DNA from: Otis tarda | Taxonomy: Eukaryota > Chordata > Aves > Otidiformes > Otididae | DNA length: 64,000 bases | Assembly (NCBI GenBank): GCA_026413225.1 | Contig: CM048557.1 | Coordinates: forward strand, 57,836,987 to 57,900,986 | Direction of reading: 5' to 3' | In this document: positions 1-11,465 of the stretch, piece after piece | Numbering within the stretch: position 1 is the first letter of the stretch | Layout of the letters: each line of letters begins with the position of its first letter | Notes under the pieces: generated by a model | Told to the model about the DNA's origin: nothing | Database searches by the model: none | What the model saw: only the letters and a program-made list of their open reading frames with translations | Position numbers and translations under genes: made by a program

Positions 1-1445
1 GTCCTAGACCTGAAAATGTGAATGCTGGTAAATTTGTAATCTCTTGGGAATCGTATACCTTGGGTATCACCCGTGAGTTGTAGTATTCCCTTTCAATTGA
101 ATCAGCAGGTTCTGCCCCAGTTTGATCGGAGTATCTCAGCAGGGTTTACAGATGTCTATGTGGTTCAGGTATTCCATGTGAGTTTAAATTAAAAATCTTT
201 TTACTTTATATGGACAATTTCTTTTTGAAAACAGAACAAAAGCTTGGCCACATCTCCACTATTGGTTGATATATTTAACTAATATGTATATTAATCAGCA
301 TGATGCTATATTGTACATGTATAAGATTTTAGCAGTTCATAACAAATGGTAAGGCAATCTAGCTTTACTTTTTTATGCTTATGGATATTGTATATTTGTA
401 TTTTAAGACCAAGTAGACCAAGTCTAAAGATATCTTTTGAAGTGTACCATGAACCTGCAGAGGGTGAAGGAAGTCTTGGAAGCCTACATGAGATATTATT
501 GTGTAACTTCTGGCCCCTGTGTTTTGTGCATGGATGGATATTTATAGTATGAAATAAGATTGTGTTTTGCAATGAAGTAATAGTGGAGGTGGTATAAATT
601 GGTTAAGAAGGCCTTACCATTGTTGATTGTGACACAGATTGAAATGTATTGTTTACTTTGAGGAATGTATCTGAAAAATTTTAAAAGAGAGGAGTTTTAA
701 GCAGACTCAAAAAAGGTAATATTAAAATTTTGCTTGTAATGGGCAGTAAACGTTAATTCTCTGAACTCTAAAGCACTGGTTGTTTAGAGTGATTTAAATG
801 AAATGGAATCAATAAATTTTGAAACTTTTTTATTACATCTCCAACCTCCTACACTGAAAGTGCAGGACACCAATAAACATGTATTAAAGTGAATTTTCAA
901 TGTATTCTTCCTGTTTAGTAAAAAATATCTTTTTTTCAACATGAAACAGTAGAAGAGACAAGCTTTTACTTAACGACACACATTTGTGACTTCTTGGTTA
1001 GAGCTGCATTTGAAAATGTTTGGGAATAAAATCTAGATTTTAGAATACATAATGTCATGAATGAGTATGACCCTGGGAAGGTGATCCCTAATGCACACCT
1101 AGAGAGTGAAACTCCAGCCTCACGGCAGGGAAGAAGGACACGCCACGTGCCTTCACCTACAAACTGCCTGCTAGTACACGTCATCTATCCCTGAGCACCT
1201 GGCTGGTAGAGGAGCGTCATCCCACTGGACGTGGCAAGAGCTTTGTGTTAGGAACTTGTCCTCAAGGAAGACTTTCAAAGGCCAGGGTTTCACGGTGACT
1301 TCAACCTGACGTAATTTAGCACTGTCACTGAAGGGAGAGGTCTTGCTCCCAGATACTTATTCCCATCCCGTGCAGCAGTACAGGAGTTGTGGGCCTAAGG
1401 AAAACCCAGCTGGGAGATGGACCCAGGTTAAACTCAATTCAGGGG

Positions 1446-1460
1446 AAAAAAAAAAAAAAA
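1446..1460. repeat. A15 homopolymer
   Basis: Fifteen consecutive A residues. No LINE or SINE body is recognisable immediately upstream, so it is annotated only as a low-complexity tract. Confidence 0.9.
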
Positions 1461-1491
1461 GGCCAATCAAGCAAATAACAACTACTGCAAA

Positions 1492-1550
1492 GCAGAAAGC
1501 CCTTTCCCTCAGTTTCCTCATCTGATTTAGCTGTGCAGCTATGTAAGTGC
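1492..1550 (+). mobile_element. Possible MIR (CORE-SINE) remnant
   Basis: The stretch CCTCAGTTTCCTCATCTG is the most conserved part of the MIR core as known in amniotes. The flanks match only loosely, so this is a short decayed copy or a chance match. Confidence 0.35.
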
Positions 1551-2330
1551 TTGTACAGAAGAAGGAAGAACGTGGGGAAGAAAATAAATGGGCATAGGAG
1601 CACTGGAACAACGTTGGATGGTGATGTCGATCTCCCTCTGCTTGAAGTGTGTAAAACAAAGGCATAATATTCCCACCCTTTCCAGGGTTAATCCGGTCAT
1701 AATACTCAAGTGACAGGTTCTCATCTTGTTTGGATGTATGGTTGATTATGCCACATTACCTGCTGTTTATTAATTTTTTTTTATTTTTGCAGGTGGGGTG
1801 CTTTCAGGTTTTCTGCTTTCAGAATTGCAGGTAATTTGTCATTACTTGCAACAGAGAAAATAGGAGCTGCAAATTGAGTTGGCTCATTCACTTTTCATCC
1901 TTCTCCCACACTGCTACTCTTGGGATATGATAATATATGTGTGATCCCCTTCTTTATTTTAAACTATTATCCTTACAAGAAATAGATGAGGAATCCTGGA
2001 AGTTCATCCCCAGGGCTACTGATCAAAGGGTATTTTCAACAATCCCATCCCATCTGTGCCTCTGCTGCTCCTCTGTTTCTAACTTTTGCTGTTCAATGTG
2101 TCTTTGTTCCTCTGTGAAAACCTGAAAAACGTATTAGCTGAATTGGCAAATGGTGGGTAACGTCTTGAGCCAAATATCCGTTTGATGACTGTTAAAGTGA
2201 TTCTGCTTTCTTTACCCAGGAAATTCTACACAATTTTGCCATTGTTATATATAATCTTCCCCACTTCCACCCTTGTTCCGTGGTTCTTGAATTTGTTTTC
2301 TCAGGAGTGTCCTCTCTTTTGCTTTAAAAG

Positions 2331-2362
2331 AAAAAAAAAAAAAAAGAAGAAGAAAGAAAGAG
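2331..2362. repeat. A15 followed by GAA/GAAA repeats
   Basis: Fifteen A residues run into GAAGAAGAAAGAAAG, a simple purine repeat. It gives lysine-rich artefactual frames on the plus strand. No adjacent retroelement is recognisable. Confidence 0.85.
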
Positions 2363-4040
2363 TTAAAGAGTTGTTCCTGAAATTATGTATTTCATTCCCT
2401 CAGCAGCTCCCAGGACTCTTAGACCTGGTTCCTTCAGCTGATGCTCTGTCTGCAGCAGTTGTCTTTTCCTGCCCTGCTGTGTAGCATAAGGCTGGTTCTC
2501 TAGTCTGTGCCTGGAGATACAGCCGGGCTTCTGCTCCCGCTCCTTCCCTCCCCTCATCTTGGCTGCAGCAGGTGTAGCATTGCTCAAAGAAGAGACTCAT
2601 GTCTTCGTGTCTCTTGTGTATTGCTGTTGTCTGACAAGCATTCATCTACTCCCTTTCAACTTTCTTCAGTTTCAATTCCTGTTTCATGCTTTTCTTCCCT
2701 TCATTTCTACCATTGCTCTTCTGTGACTTCAGCTTCCAGGACCTCATCCATCTTAGCCCTTACTGGCACATGTTGCTGCTCTTAACTCCTTATAAAACCA
2801 GTGGCCCTGATCGTTTTGGGGCTGAGTTCCTCGTTTCTCATTGTATCTGCTGCTTCTTGGACATGCACTTGGCAATATCAGTGATGGCATCTGCTTTTAG
2901 CCTCTTCCCTCCATCAGTGTACTGAGGTGATCAGTGCTGTCTCATTGCTTCTCAGTTGTCCTCCGTTTGTCTGTGGGATTTTTTTTTCCTCTCTTGTTGT
3001 GTGGCACCTAGCAATTCTGTGATCCTACACTCACTACAACAGTATGACTGTTGTGTTTGTCCAAACTGATGAGCAGGTATACTCAGGTAACGCTTCTGTG
3101 TCATGATATTCAAAGTGATTAGCTACTGAAGTTGATAATATCTGTTCTCTGAGTCTTAAATTACACAGAAAACAACACATATGCATTCAAAAGACTTCTT
3201 CATCCCTCTTCTATATGCTTATAAAACAAATATCAACTGAATCTGTTTTTTAGGATCATCGCCCATTTTCAAGTAGAGGCTTTTCATGATTTTGTTTACC
3301 TCTCCTACTTGTTTTCATCTATTGATTTTCCTCCTAAAGGACACATATTTGTATTATATCAAAACTACAGTCTTTTCAACTTAATTATAGATGTACTATT
3401 TGAATTACTACCTGAAATACGTTTATTACATAGATACTTCTGGTAGTGCTTGGTTTTGACAGGTTGTTGAGACCTGTATTAACAATTTCCAACAGATTAC
3501 CTCTACAAAAATCAGCCACTGTATTAAAAAAAAGATTAAAAAAACAGTGAAGAAAGGAAATAAATGTAAGAAAAAGTAAATAGTGAATTAGAAAAACCCC
3601 ACTATTTCAAATGATTTAAAAAAATCCTCTCATGAAGCAAATCAAATTTGTTAAAATGGATTTTTTTACTCTTCTAAATAATACAAGGTTAATTAATACA
3701 AGGTCACATTTCCTATGTGAAATCTTTGGATTAAATTTATTCTTTGAAAGAATTAGTATTAGAGGATATTCTTTCCCTTCGAAATTATTCATGTGACAAA
3801 AGCTTGCAAGGGCAAATAGACCCTTTTTTTGCACGGGTTGGTGTTTTTCATGTCTTCAGGTTCTGCTGAGAGAAGCAGGTGGTTGTCTTGTTGTGTTTTC
3901 TCCTCCATTCCTGGAACTAGGGCTGTTGACAGATCATTCGATTGCATCCTCAAAAGTCCTACAGATGGCAGGGAAAATGTCACTTTAATTACTAGTGAAA
4001 AGAACAGACTTAGGAGATGCCTAAACAGAAATCTTTTTCT

Positions 4041-4280
4041 TCCGTCACTGGCTGGGATTCGTAGTCACGATGGAGCGGTCCGATCACCGCCATGCCGCTC
4101 CGGCTGCGGTAGGCTGCCCTTCAGAACAGATGCCCCAAGCCAGAGCATCTCCTAGCCCAAAAGATGGGAGATGAGGAACCGACTCCCGAGGGGAAGGGCA
4201 GAATCACACCCAGATCTGGCTGCTCCTGGACGGAGGCTGCTGGCTGCCGGAGGAGTGAGTACGTTAGTGGTTCCCGCTCT
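4041..4280 (+). promoter_or_regulatory. CpG-dense patch, possible alternative first exon
   Basis: I count about 15 CpG dinucleotides in roughly 240 bp, far above the surrounding AT-rich DNA. An ATG at 4070 with A at -3 and G at +4 opens a 34-codon frame ending at 4174. A GTGAGT donor-like hexamer lies at 4255, preceded by GGA, which is a weaker exon end than MAG. The patch is about 7 kb upstream of the main CpG island. It could be an alternative promoter and exon of the same gene, an enhancer or a decayed GC-rich insertion. The protein frame matches nothing I recognise. Confidence 0.3.
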
Positions 4281-7120
4281 TGCTGGGAGAGATTTATGTA
4301 GTCATGCAGTTCTGCAGTAATTTCTTTTATCTTAATGGAACAACTTTGGCCTCTGAATTCGTTAAATGATTACAGAAGGCTAAGTGATAATTTACACGGA
4401 GGTATTGATGACAGTTCAGTGAAAGCTACCATCCAGCATGAAGTTTGGTAGACCTTATTTGTGTCAGTGGTGATACTGGTGGGCTCGTCTGTGAACGCCA
4501 CTCATGGGACCTTTGTCAATCAGGATGCTTTGTGCTGTTGTGGGTTCCCCTTGGTCTCTGCCAAATGTGGAAGTGTAAGAAGGTGCCTCCTTTGGACACA
4601 GCCACTACGCTGTTGGTGCCACCGGGGTCGGTAGGTGCTTCCTTTTGACCTTGCATTTTGTCTGTGCTTTTATGAAAGCTTGGGGTCTTGTACTCCATGA
4701 AAAGTGGTTCTTCCCCACCAGCTCCACAGTCCCAACTTAGGACAGATTTGCTTTTACCATCTTCTGGCTATCTACAAACTGTGTTAAATTAATTTAGACA
4801 TTTCCATTCATTTGTAGTAGACATATCTGCACCTTAAAGGCTGCTCTTTGGGTCTAGCCTGAGGTGCTGAGGTTATAATCGTGAGAAAAGTGACGTGTTT
4901 TCTGGGTCTCTGTGCAAGTGAAAGGGTTTTTAGCAGGAGCTTCTAAGAGATTAATATTTAAAAAATCTGACCCATGGAATTACCTAGAATAAACATTTAG
5001 CCAGAGGGAAGCAAATTCAGCTGCTGTGTGGAATCTGGCTATCAGCGCTACGTGAGCTATGTTTGCTCCAGATTCCAGGTTGCAGGCTGAAGAAATCTGC
5101 TTCAGGCTGTTCAGTCATTATGGTTAGAAAGCAAAACTTTAAAAGGGCTGGATGAGTTCTGCAGCCATGTTAGATTATTGTAATTTGTCATCCCCTCGCA
5201 TTGCCCTCGCACCGCCGAGACGTGCTAAAGAGGGAACTGTCTGCTTGAGGCAGCCTGGAGAGAACGCCTCGCTCTACAAAATCAATTGCCTTGGCTGTTC
5301 ATTCTGGATTCGGTTTCTCATTAAGATAAATGTCAACATTTTAGGACTCCTTCCTTCCTGCTCAGCTTCTTCCTTTTCAGCAGCTTTCATTGACGTCATA
5401 ATTCCAAATTTATGACATCAGTGTATAACCACAGGGGAGGCTATTATGCCAGAGGTTCGAGTGTTCTGGCCTCCTTACAGCACCTAAAAAGAGCAGAAGC
5501 TGAGCTCTGAGAGTCTCTGTCTATGGCTTGAACAGTTGGAGAGCAAGCTGACAGGAGGCTCAGCTTAAGTGAAAAGCCCTCTGGCATTTCCCGTATGCAC
5601 AGCTCCTGTTCGGCAGAAAATCTGGCCACACGCAGTTTAGCAGCCTGGAGAGTCCCAGTGATCTCATGAGCACAACATCGCCTCTGTGCCGAGGTCTCAC
5701 CCAAAACAGACTCGTTTTGGGTGAGAACGCTGCTGCTTTTGTTACCCCCGCTGTGACAAGCCCGGCCTCTTTCTAAAAAGCTCAGGTCCAAACAATCTTG
5801 ACCTTGCAAGAGCGGGACCAAGGGGATTTTAATAATGATAAAACAAACCAAATGGAGCAGCTCCTTGCCTGGCTCAGTACGGCCTTCTCTGCGAGAGACA
5901 GCGAAGATACAGAGTGTTCTCTGAGGGCACCACATTACCCCCTGACGTGGGATATGCCGTATCAGAACACAGGCTTTGGCGGTGCTGGAATGGGGCTGAA
6001 CCATAAGCTGGTTCAGCCAGTAACAAAGTTATTTGTTAAAAGGAAAACTGTAATTGCCAGGTGTGTTGATATTTCAGGTTCCTGCCCTTCGGCCCTCACC
6101 CTAGCATGAAAACACATCCCTGGGGGTGCTGCTGGGGAGGGTGGACCCATTACCTCCAAGTACCACAGGAAGGTGTGGGGTCTTTGGAAACACCCTTATT
6201 GGTTTGGCTTTCGCACTCTGGGTGCCTACACACTTGGGGTTTACTGGTGTCTTTTCCTTAAGTTGCATGTAAAAGTTGTTAAGGAAACATCACAGATGGC
6301 CTTGAACAGATAAGACCATAAGAGGTCCCCCAGGCCTGCCCATGATGCGGAGCTCCTCCCGGCTGCCTGGAAAGCTGCAGCTTCCTCCTCCTTGCTAGTG
6401 ATTGTAAATCCTGCTCTCCTGAGGCATAACAGGAAAACCAAAAGTGCCAGTGGGCTCCTCCCTTTCCGAGACAAGGTGCTGACTACCCCCCAGAACCACC
6501 CTGAGAGCATGTTTGGACCTTCCTTTCCTTGGCTCCCATCTTCACTTGAGGAAGTATGATAAAACAGAATTAAAGTGTATCAACAGTGTGTTTTTTCCTA
6601 CTTACTCTCTGTCTTTTCCCATACCACTCCCCCTTCCTGCCTTCTTTCTCCTCTTCATTCTTTCTTCTCATTTTTACCCTTTTCATCTAATTTATTTTTC
6701 TCTCCCTTCAGACAATTTTTTAGAAAGAAATGTATATGTGTATTACTGGACATAATATAATAAATTGGTATAATGAATTCCTCTCAAGGGTGACTTTTAC
6801 GAGGCTAAACTCTCCATGCTTAGGAAAAGCCTTCAAAAAAAGGTGTGTAAAACAAGCTATGGTGGACGTTTGCTCTCTTTGCTAGGTATTTTTGTAGACA
6901 AGCCTGCAGGAAAGCCTGAGAGTTTCAAGTAAAAGCTCTGAGCTGGTCAAATTCAGCGGGGAAAAAAAAAATCACACCCAAGCAGACTCTTACTGCAGAG
7001 GTGTGTAGCTCTGGACTTGGCATTGACTCACAGAGAAAAACAACTTTGTGACCTTGAGCTCCTGATACAGGAGATTTACAGAGGATGTTGCCCCAGGCTG
7101 TGTGACTGTTTAAGGAGGGC
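4281..7120. other. Non-coding stretch with a CRE-containing segment
   Basis: No gene is recognised. A 186-codon minus-strand frame (5444-6004) has no recognisable domain or splice context and is treated as chance. The part at about 5030-5430 contains a perfect CRE palindrome and several homeodomain-like ATTA and CAATTG words, and may be a regulatory element. The rest, including the pyrimidine-rich 6600-6720, shows nothing further. Confidence 0.55.
5391..5420. promoter_or_regulatory. CRE palindrome plus a CRE-like second site
   Basis: TGACGTCA at 5391-5398 is the full cAMP-response element palindrome bound by CREB/ATF factors. A variant, TGACATCA, lies at 5413-5420, so the two starts are 22 bp apart, about two helical turns. 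Factor binding is inferred from motif only. Confidence 0.4.
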
Positions 7121-7143
7121 ATCCTCCTCCACCTCCTCCTCCT
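7121..7143. repeat. (TCC)n trinucleotide repeat
   Basis: TCC units are interrupted once by a CCA unit. A short microsatellite; it causes the glycine-rich tail of a chance minus-strand frame. Confidence 0.85.
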
Positions 7144-9685
7144 AACAGAAAATCTCTGAAGTGAGGAACAGAGGAGGCCCCGGGGCAGTTGTTGCAGGAG
7201 GACCGGGCGGGGGCAGATCCATCAGGGTTTGCAGTGCAGGAGGTCTCAGCCAGGAAGAACGTGACCCGAAGGACAGCAGGTTTCTTGTGCAACTCTTTGT
7301 CGGGCTGTGTGTGGGGATTCACCATTTGGGAGAGCTGCAAGAGGGAATGGGACGGCCAAGGAGGCCGGTGGGATGGAGATACACCCTGGTAGGTCAGCAT
7401 TTCCCCTGGACAAGGAGCAAGTGAATCAGCAAGACTACAATCACAGATTATGTTTGGTTTTTTTCATACAGATTAACAGATTTAAATCTCTTAGAAAGAC
7501 ATACATTTCTGATAGCAACACCGTGTAAGATTTGTCCCAGCAAAACAATTATTACACACATATTTCAGTCAACACGGTGACCTGGCAGACACTTGAAGCC
7601 ATGAATGCCGATGAAGAAGCCTCATGGACTCTAATATAACAAAGATATTTAACACTGCTCTCCTATTTCTGTGCCTTTAGTGGCCAGAAAGATTTTACAT
7701 ATGTCAAATATGTCAGCACATCAAATTTCTTCTCCTTTTTTCTCTTGCTTCTTTACATAAGAAAAAGACAGCCGACATCATCAACATACTCTGCATTTCT
7801 GCATCACTTCTCAAACCACCTCAAGGGCGATTAAGTCTCCTAACCCTTTGCAAGGGTAAGCATTGCACAAGTTTATAGCCAGCGAGGTGTTGTAACTTGC
7901 CCAAGGACAGTACCTCTTCTCAGGAGGCAGTGCAGGTACGGAGCCGCAAGCGGTGGAAACCACCCCGTGCCCTACCCGCTTGTTCCCAGTCCCTTCGGGG
8001 CTGCTGGGGGCTGGATGTGTCAGTGCAGGGGCATGCGGTGATGGTTGGTGTTTCAGCTCTTTAGAAAGATTCACGAGTCTCTCTGCAACACTGGGTGCCC
8101 CTTTGTGCTGTGCGGTGTACGTGCCCAGCTAAAAGTGTTTGCAGAAGATGTTTTTGTTTTCTCTAGTTTTATATCTTAACCACTCAGTGATTTATGTACA
8201 TTTCTTTGCCTATTTGATTTATGCCTGTTATAAACCTAGCTTAGGGAAATTACAATTTAAAAAAAAGATATTATCAATGAACTCACACATGGATTTGGTC
8301 TTTTAATCATGTTTTAAGTTCTAGTACAATTACCATGAAACTTTCTAGTTTAATAAGCATCCTCCTTGCCTTATGCTGCCTCCCATATGTTGCATGAGCT
8401 GGCCAGTGACCCACACTCTAAAGGATTAGTCAGATGATAGTAATAAGAAAATAGGTTTTATTTTTGCTCATTATTTCTTCATAAGCTTGCTACCTTCAGC
8501 AACCCTGTCACAAATGGTGTGGATGAGTTTCTGCAAGCCACTGTCACTCAGAGGAGACTGCGTATCAGATCTATGGTCTGACACAGTCGTTTCTGTATGC
8601 AAACAACATAGTGTGCCTTCCAAGAAATTTAGGATAATTGCTTATAAGAAAGGACTATACGCTTTGGTTTCAAACAAAAACAGGGGGAGCTTCTTCCTTA
8701 GGAGAGACCTCCTCTGTCTGAAGTGAGCTGAGATTAATTGGTGGGGTGACTCGGGAAGAGGATGGCACAGACTTGCTATGGGACAGCGGAGGCAGGAGCT
8801 GGGCTCTGTGCTAATGAGGCACAGAAGGGGTGGGGGTTCCCTCCCCCTGGCCCTTCAGTGACTCTGGTCCTGATTAGTTTTTGAACATCTTAATGATAAT
8901 TGAAAATAGCAATTATCACATATGCATTAACTACCAAGAAACAAGCAAGGTTCTGAATAAAATGCATAAACATTACTACTACTATGGGTTTTGTTGCTGC
9001 CATATTGTTGCTGCTGTTATTGTTGTAGCATATTTTTGTTTAGCATTGAGCTGCAGTGGGCAGCAGCAAGGCTTGACCAGCCGATGGTGAAATAGGTCTC
9101 TAGGGCATCAAATCTATGGGTTTGATATCTGCAACATCTGCATGATTCATAGGCTACTATTTCAGTAAAAGTTAAGTGCTGTATTGGCCTGAATATATGA
9201 AAACCTTAACTTTTAAAAGAAATGGAAATGAAAATGTAAAGTATTTATATTAAAAATGAGCCCCCACTGCTTTGCTTCATCCCGCCTGCACAGGCTGTGC
9301 TGTGTCCATCACCTCCAGCATGGTCCCGCGATCTGCTTGCTCTGCACCATGGACACGTTCCTCTGGGACCTGGCACAGCTTTTCAGCAGTAGGTGCTGCC
9401 CCGCAGCCCACTTTCCCTCAGCCGCACTCCCTGTGCCTTCCCAAAACTGCCTCTGCACGCAGGGAGAGGGACTGCAGCTCCCTTACCCGTCACGGCAGGC
9501 GTGGATGGAGGTGGGTCTTGGGAAGTGATCTGCTCCAGATTACAACGTGAACACACACACGCTAGATGCCTGCTTGCTATGGGATTACATGGTGGCTGGG
9601 TTTTTTTCTGTCCAGATTGGACGGTGCAGCACTGGGAGAGATCTGTGGGAGATGGACACACAGATTGCCAGTTTGCAGAGCCTTT
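7144..9685. other. Non-coding stretch
   Basis: No gene is recognised. It contains a possible MIR remnant near 7890, a short TTG/TGC-rich triplet run at about 8990-9030 and a moderately GC-rich segment at 9250-9540 with overlapping chance frames. Confidence 0.55.
7885..7955 (-). mobile_element. Possible MIR (CORE-SINE) remnant
   Basis: GTAACTTGCCCAAGGACA followed by a GCAG...GGAGCC segment matches the reverse complement of the MIR core region (GTAACTTGCCCAAGGTCACAC...). It is short and diverged, as expected for an old amniote SINE in a bird. Confidence 0.4.
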
Positions 9686-10350
9686 GCACTTGAAAAGTAC
9701 CGATAAACGTGAGCCAGCAATGTGCGCTTGCAGCCCAGAAAGCCAACTGCATCCTGGGCTGCATTAAAAGCAGCACGGCCAGCAGGTTGAGGGAGGTGAT
9801 TCTGCCCCTCTACTCTGCTCTGGTGAGACCCCACCTGGAGTACTGTGTCCAGTTCTGGAGTCCCCAACATAAGAAGGACATGGACCAGTTGGAGAGAGTC
9901 CAGAAAAGGGCCATGAAGATCATCAGAGGGCTGGAGCACCTCTCCTATGAGGACAGGCTGAGAGAGTTGGGGCTGTTCAGCCTGAGGAAGAGAAGGCTCC
10001 AAGGAGACAGTATAGAGACCTTTCAGTACCTAAAGGGGACTTACAGAAAAGACAGGGAGAAACTCTTCAGCAGGGCCTGCTGTGATAGGACAAGGGGTAA
10101 TGGTTTTAAAATAGAGGCGGGTAGATTCAGACTGGACATTATGAAAAAATTGTTTACACTGAGGGTGGTGGAACACTGGAACAGGTTGCCCAGAGAGGTG
10201 GTGGATGCCCCATCCCTGGAAACATTCAAGGCCAGGTTGGTTGGGGCTCTGAGCAACCTGATCTGGTTGGAAATGTCCCTGCTCCTTGCAGGGGGGTTGG
10301 ACTAAATAACCTTTAAACGTCCCTTCCAACCCAAACCCTCCTATGATTCT
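9686..10350 (+). mobile_element. CR1 LINE, 5'-truncated 3' fragment
   Basis: CR1 is the dominant non-LTR retrotransposon of birds. The fragment carries the C-terminal part of ORF2 and the short 3' end, finishing in the family's typical CTATGATTCT tail. The 5' boundary is blurred near 9690, as usual for copies truncated during target-primed reverse transcription. It ends about 530 bp before the CpG island on the same strand. It is non-functional because most of the reverse transcriptase and all of ORF1 are missing. Confidence 0.95.
9709..10305 (+). pseudogene. CR1 ORF2 C-terminal remnant, uninterrupted
   Basis: A 198-codon open frame encodes the region after the reverse-transcriptase catalytic core of CR1 ORF2. 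Recognisable segments are [15 protein letters not shown] near residue 43, [20 protein letters not shown] near residue 82 and [20 protein letters not shown] near residue 156. The frame starts on a GTG inside the element, so it has no genuine start. The catalytic FADD motif lies upstream and is lost. No stop or frameshift has accumulated, which suggests a fairly young insertion rather than selection, since the protein would lack both endonuclease and catalytic core. Confidence 0.85.
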
Positions 10351-10879
10351 AAGTTATGGAGACCTATGCATGAAAGACCTGAGAAGCAACTGCAGTATTT
10401 GGTCCCTCATCATGTCAGACCCTTGAGGCTATCCAAGCGGTACCACTTCCAGCATAATCTTTTCCTAGTGTGTGGTGTGTGGGAAGAGGCAAAGAGATGC
10501 AGAGAGGGGCAGGGGAACTCCAGGCTCTGGACCTGCACAGAAGCTGGAGATCATTGCCCTGCAGTTCAGGCTGCCCAGGAGAACTGGTGGAAGGTGACTG
10601 GAAGGAGAAGAGTAGAGGGCTGGGGCCGGGCCGGGGATGTGGACTGGGGAGGACAGGTGGATGGGGAGAAGCAGCAGGGCGGGGGGCAATGCCAGGGCAC
10701 CCCGGGGTGGGTGGGGAAGGTGGGTGCGGAGGGTGGAGGCGGTGGAGAGCAGAATGAGAGCTGGCAGGGAAAGTCGTCTGGGGCAGGTGGAAAGGGTGGA
10801 GGAGCAGAAAACACAGCTTCCCTCCCATGTTAAGTGGAAATCCCATTTCTGCCCTTGCTTCCATCCAGAAAAGCACTGA
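10351..10879. other. G-rich proximal upstream region with G-quadruplex motif
   Basis: The plus strand is strongly G-rich from about 10600 to 10810, with many GGG and GGGG runs. A short-loop quadruplex motif (runs of 4, 3, 4 and 3 G with loops of 1, 1 and 5) lies at 10704-10724. The open frames here (about 80-155 codons on both strands) are composition artefacts. The position just upstream of a CpG island suggests promoter-proximal DNA. Confidence 0.6.
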
Positions 10880-11204
10880 TTTTTAACGCTGGTATACAGG
10901 ACCCCGCAGAGGAGAGGTCTGCGACCGCGGCACTGCCCCAGCTCCGGCCGGGAACGGTTCGGGGACGCGGCATTCCCAAATCTGGCACCGGCACCGGCCG
11001 AAGTGCCCGAGGCCGCACCCGGTGCGCGGCCGCTCCCCACGCCCCGGCCCCGCCTCACCTGCGCTGCCCGCGGGGGACGATCGGGCCGGGCCGGCTCCCC
11101 CCTTGCCGTTCCCCCGGCGGAGGCTGCGCGGGGCGGGGCGGCCCCGCCGCGCGTGGGAGCGGAGCGGAGCGGGGCGGGCGGCGGCGGCGGCGCTTTGTCC
11201 TGCC

Positions 11205-11224
11205 CACACACACACACACACACA
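11205..11224. repeat. (CA)10 microsatellite in the putative 5' UTR
   Basis: Ten uninterrupted CA units sit inside the CpG island about 35 bp upstream of the ATG at 11259. Such tracts vary in length between individuals and can affect promoter output. Confidence 0.95.
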
Positions 11225-11258
11225 GACACAGCCGCGCAGCCGGGCGGGAGCCGGCAAC

Positions 11259-11306
11259 ATGGCCGGGCCGGCGGAGGGGCTGCCCGCCGCCGCGCTGCCC
11301 GGGTAG
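11259..11306 (+). CDS. Candidate upstream ORF of 15 codons
   Basis: ATG at 11259 in the context CAACATGG has A at -3 and G at +4, a strong initiation context. It encodes MAGPAEGLPAAALPG and stops at TAG (11304-11306). It lies about 165 bp upstream of the putative exon's donor. If the transcript starts upstream of 11259, this frame should be translated by scanning ribosomes and would dampen initiation at the main start. The same frame is open upstream to about 11022 because of base composition, so a longer N-terminus cannot be ruled out. No conserved peptide is recognised. Confidence 0.35.
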   Translation: MAGPAEGLPAAALPG

Positions 11307-11344
11307 CGCCGCGGGGCCCGGCGCTGCGAGGGGGCCGGCGCTGC

Positions 11345-11447
11345 CGCCGGAGCCCCCACCCCCCCCGCCGCCCGCCGCCGCCCCCGCCCCGCCGCCGCCC
11401 GCCCGCGGTCCCGGTCCCGGTCCCGGTCCCAGCCCCGGCCCCGGCCG
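11345..11447 (+). repeat. CCG-rich run and GGTCCC/GGCCCC hexamer repeat
   Basis: A C-rich segment with repeated CCG and CCCCG units is followed by four perfect GGTCCC units (11407-11430) and degenerate GGCCCC units. The opposite strand has regularly spaced GGG runs compatible with a G-quadruplex. It lies in the putative 5' UTR and is likely length-variable. Confidence 0.8.
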
Positions 11448-11465
11448 CCGAGCCGCGCTGGGAAG

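Larger units (their letters stand above)
1..4040. other. AT-rich non-coding stretch
   Basis: No coding gene is visible. The open frames here are short, overlap on both strands and show no domain I recognise. The stretch holds two A-rich tracts (about 1446 and 2331), a possible MIR remnant near 1495 and AT-rich unique sequence. It lies upstream of the CpG island near 11 kb and so is probably intergenic, but an intron of another gene cannot be excluded. Confidence 0.6.

Noticed and set aside
5444-6004. 186-codon minus-strand frame
   Set aside because: No recognisable domain, no splice sites of note, overlapped by a plus-strand frame; fits chance among thousands of frames.
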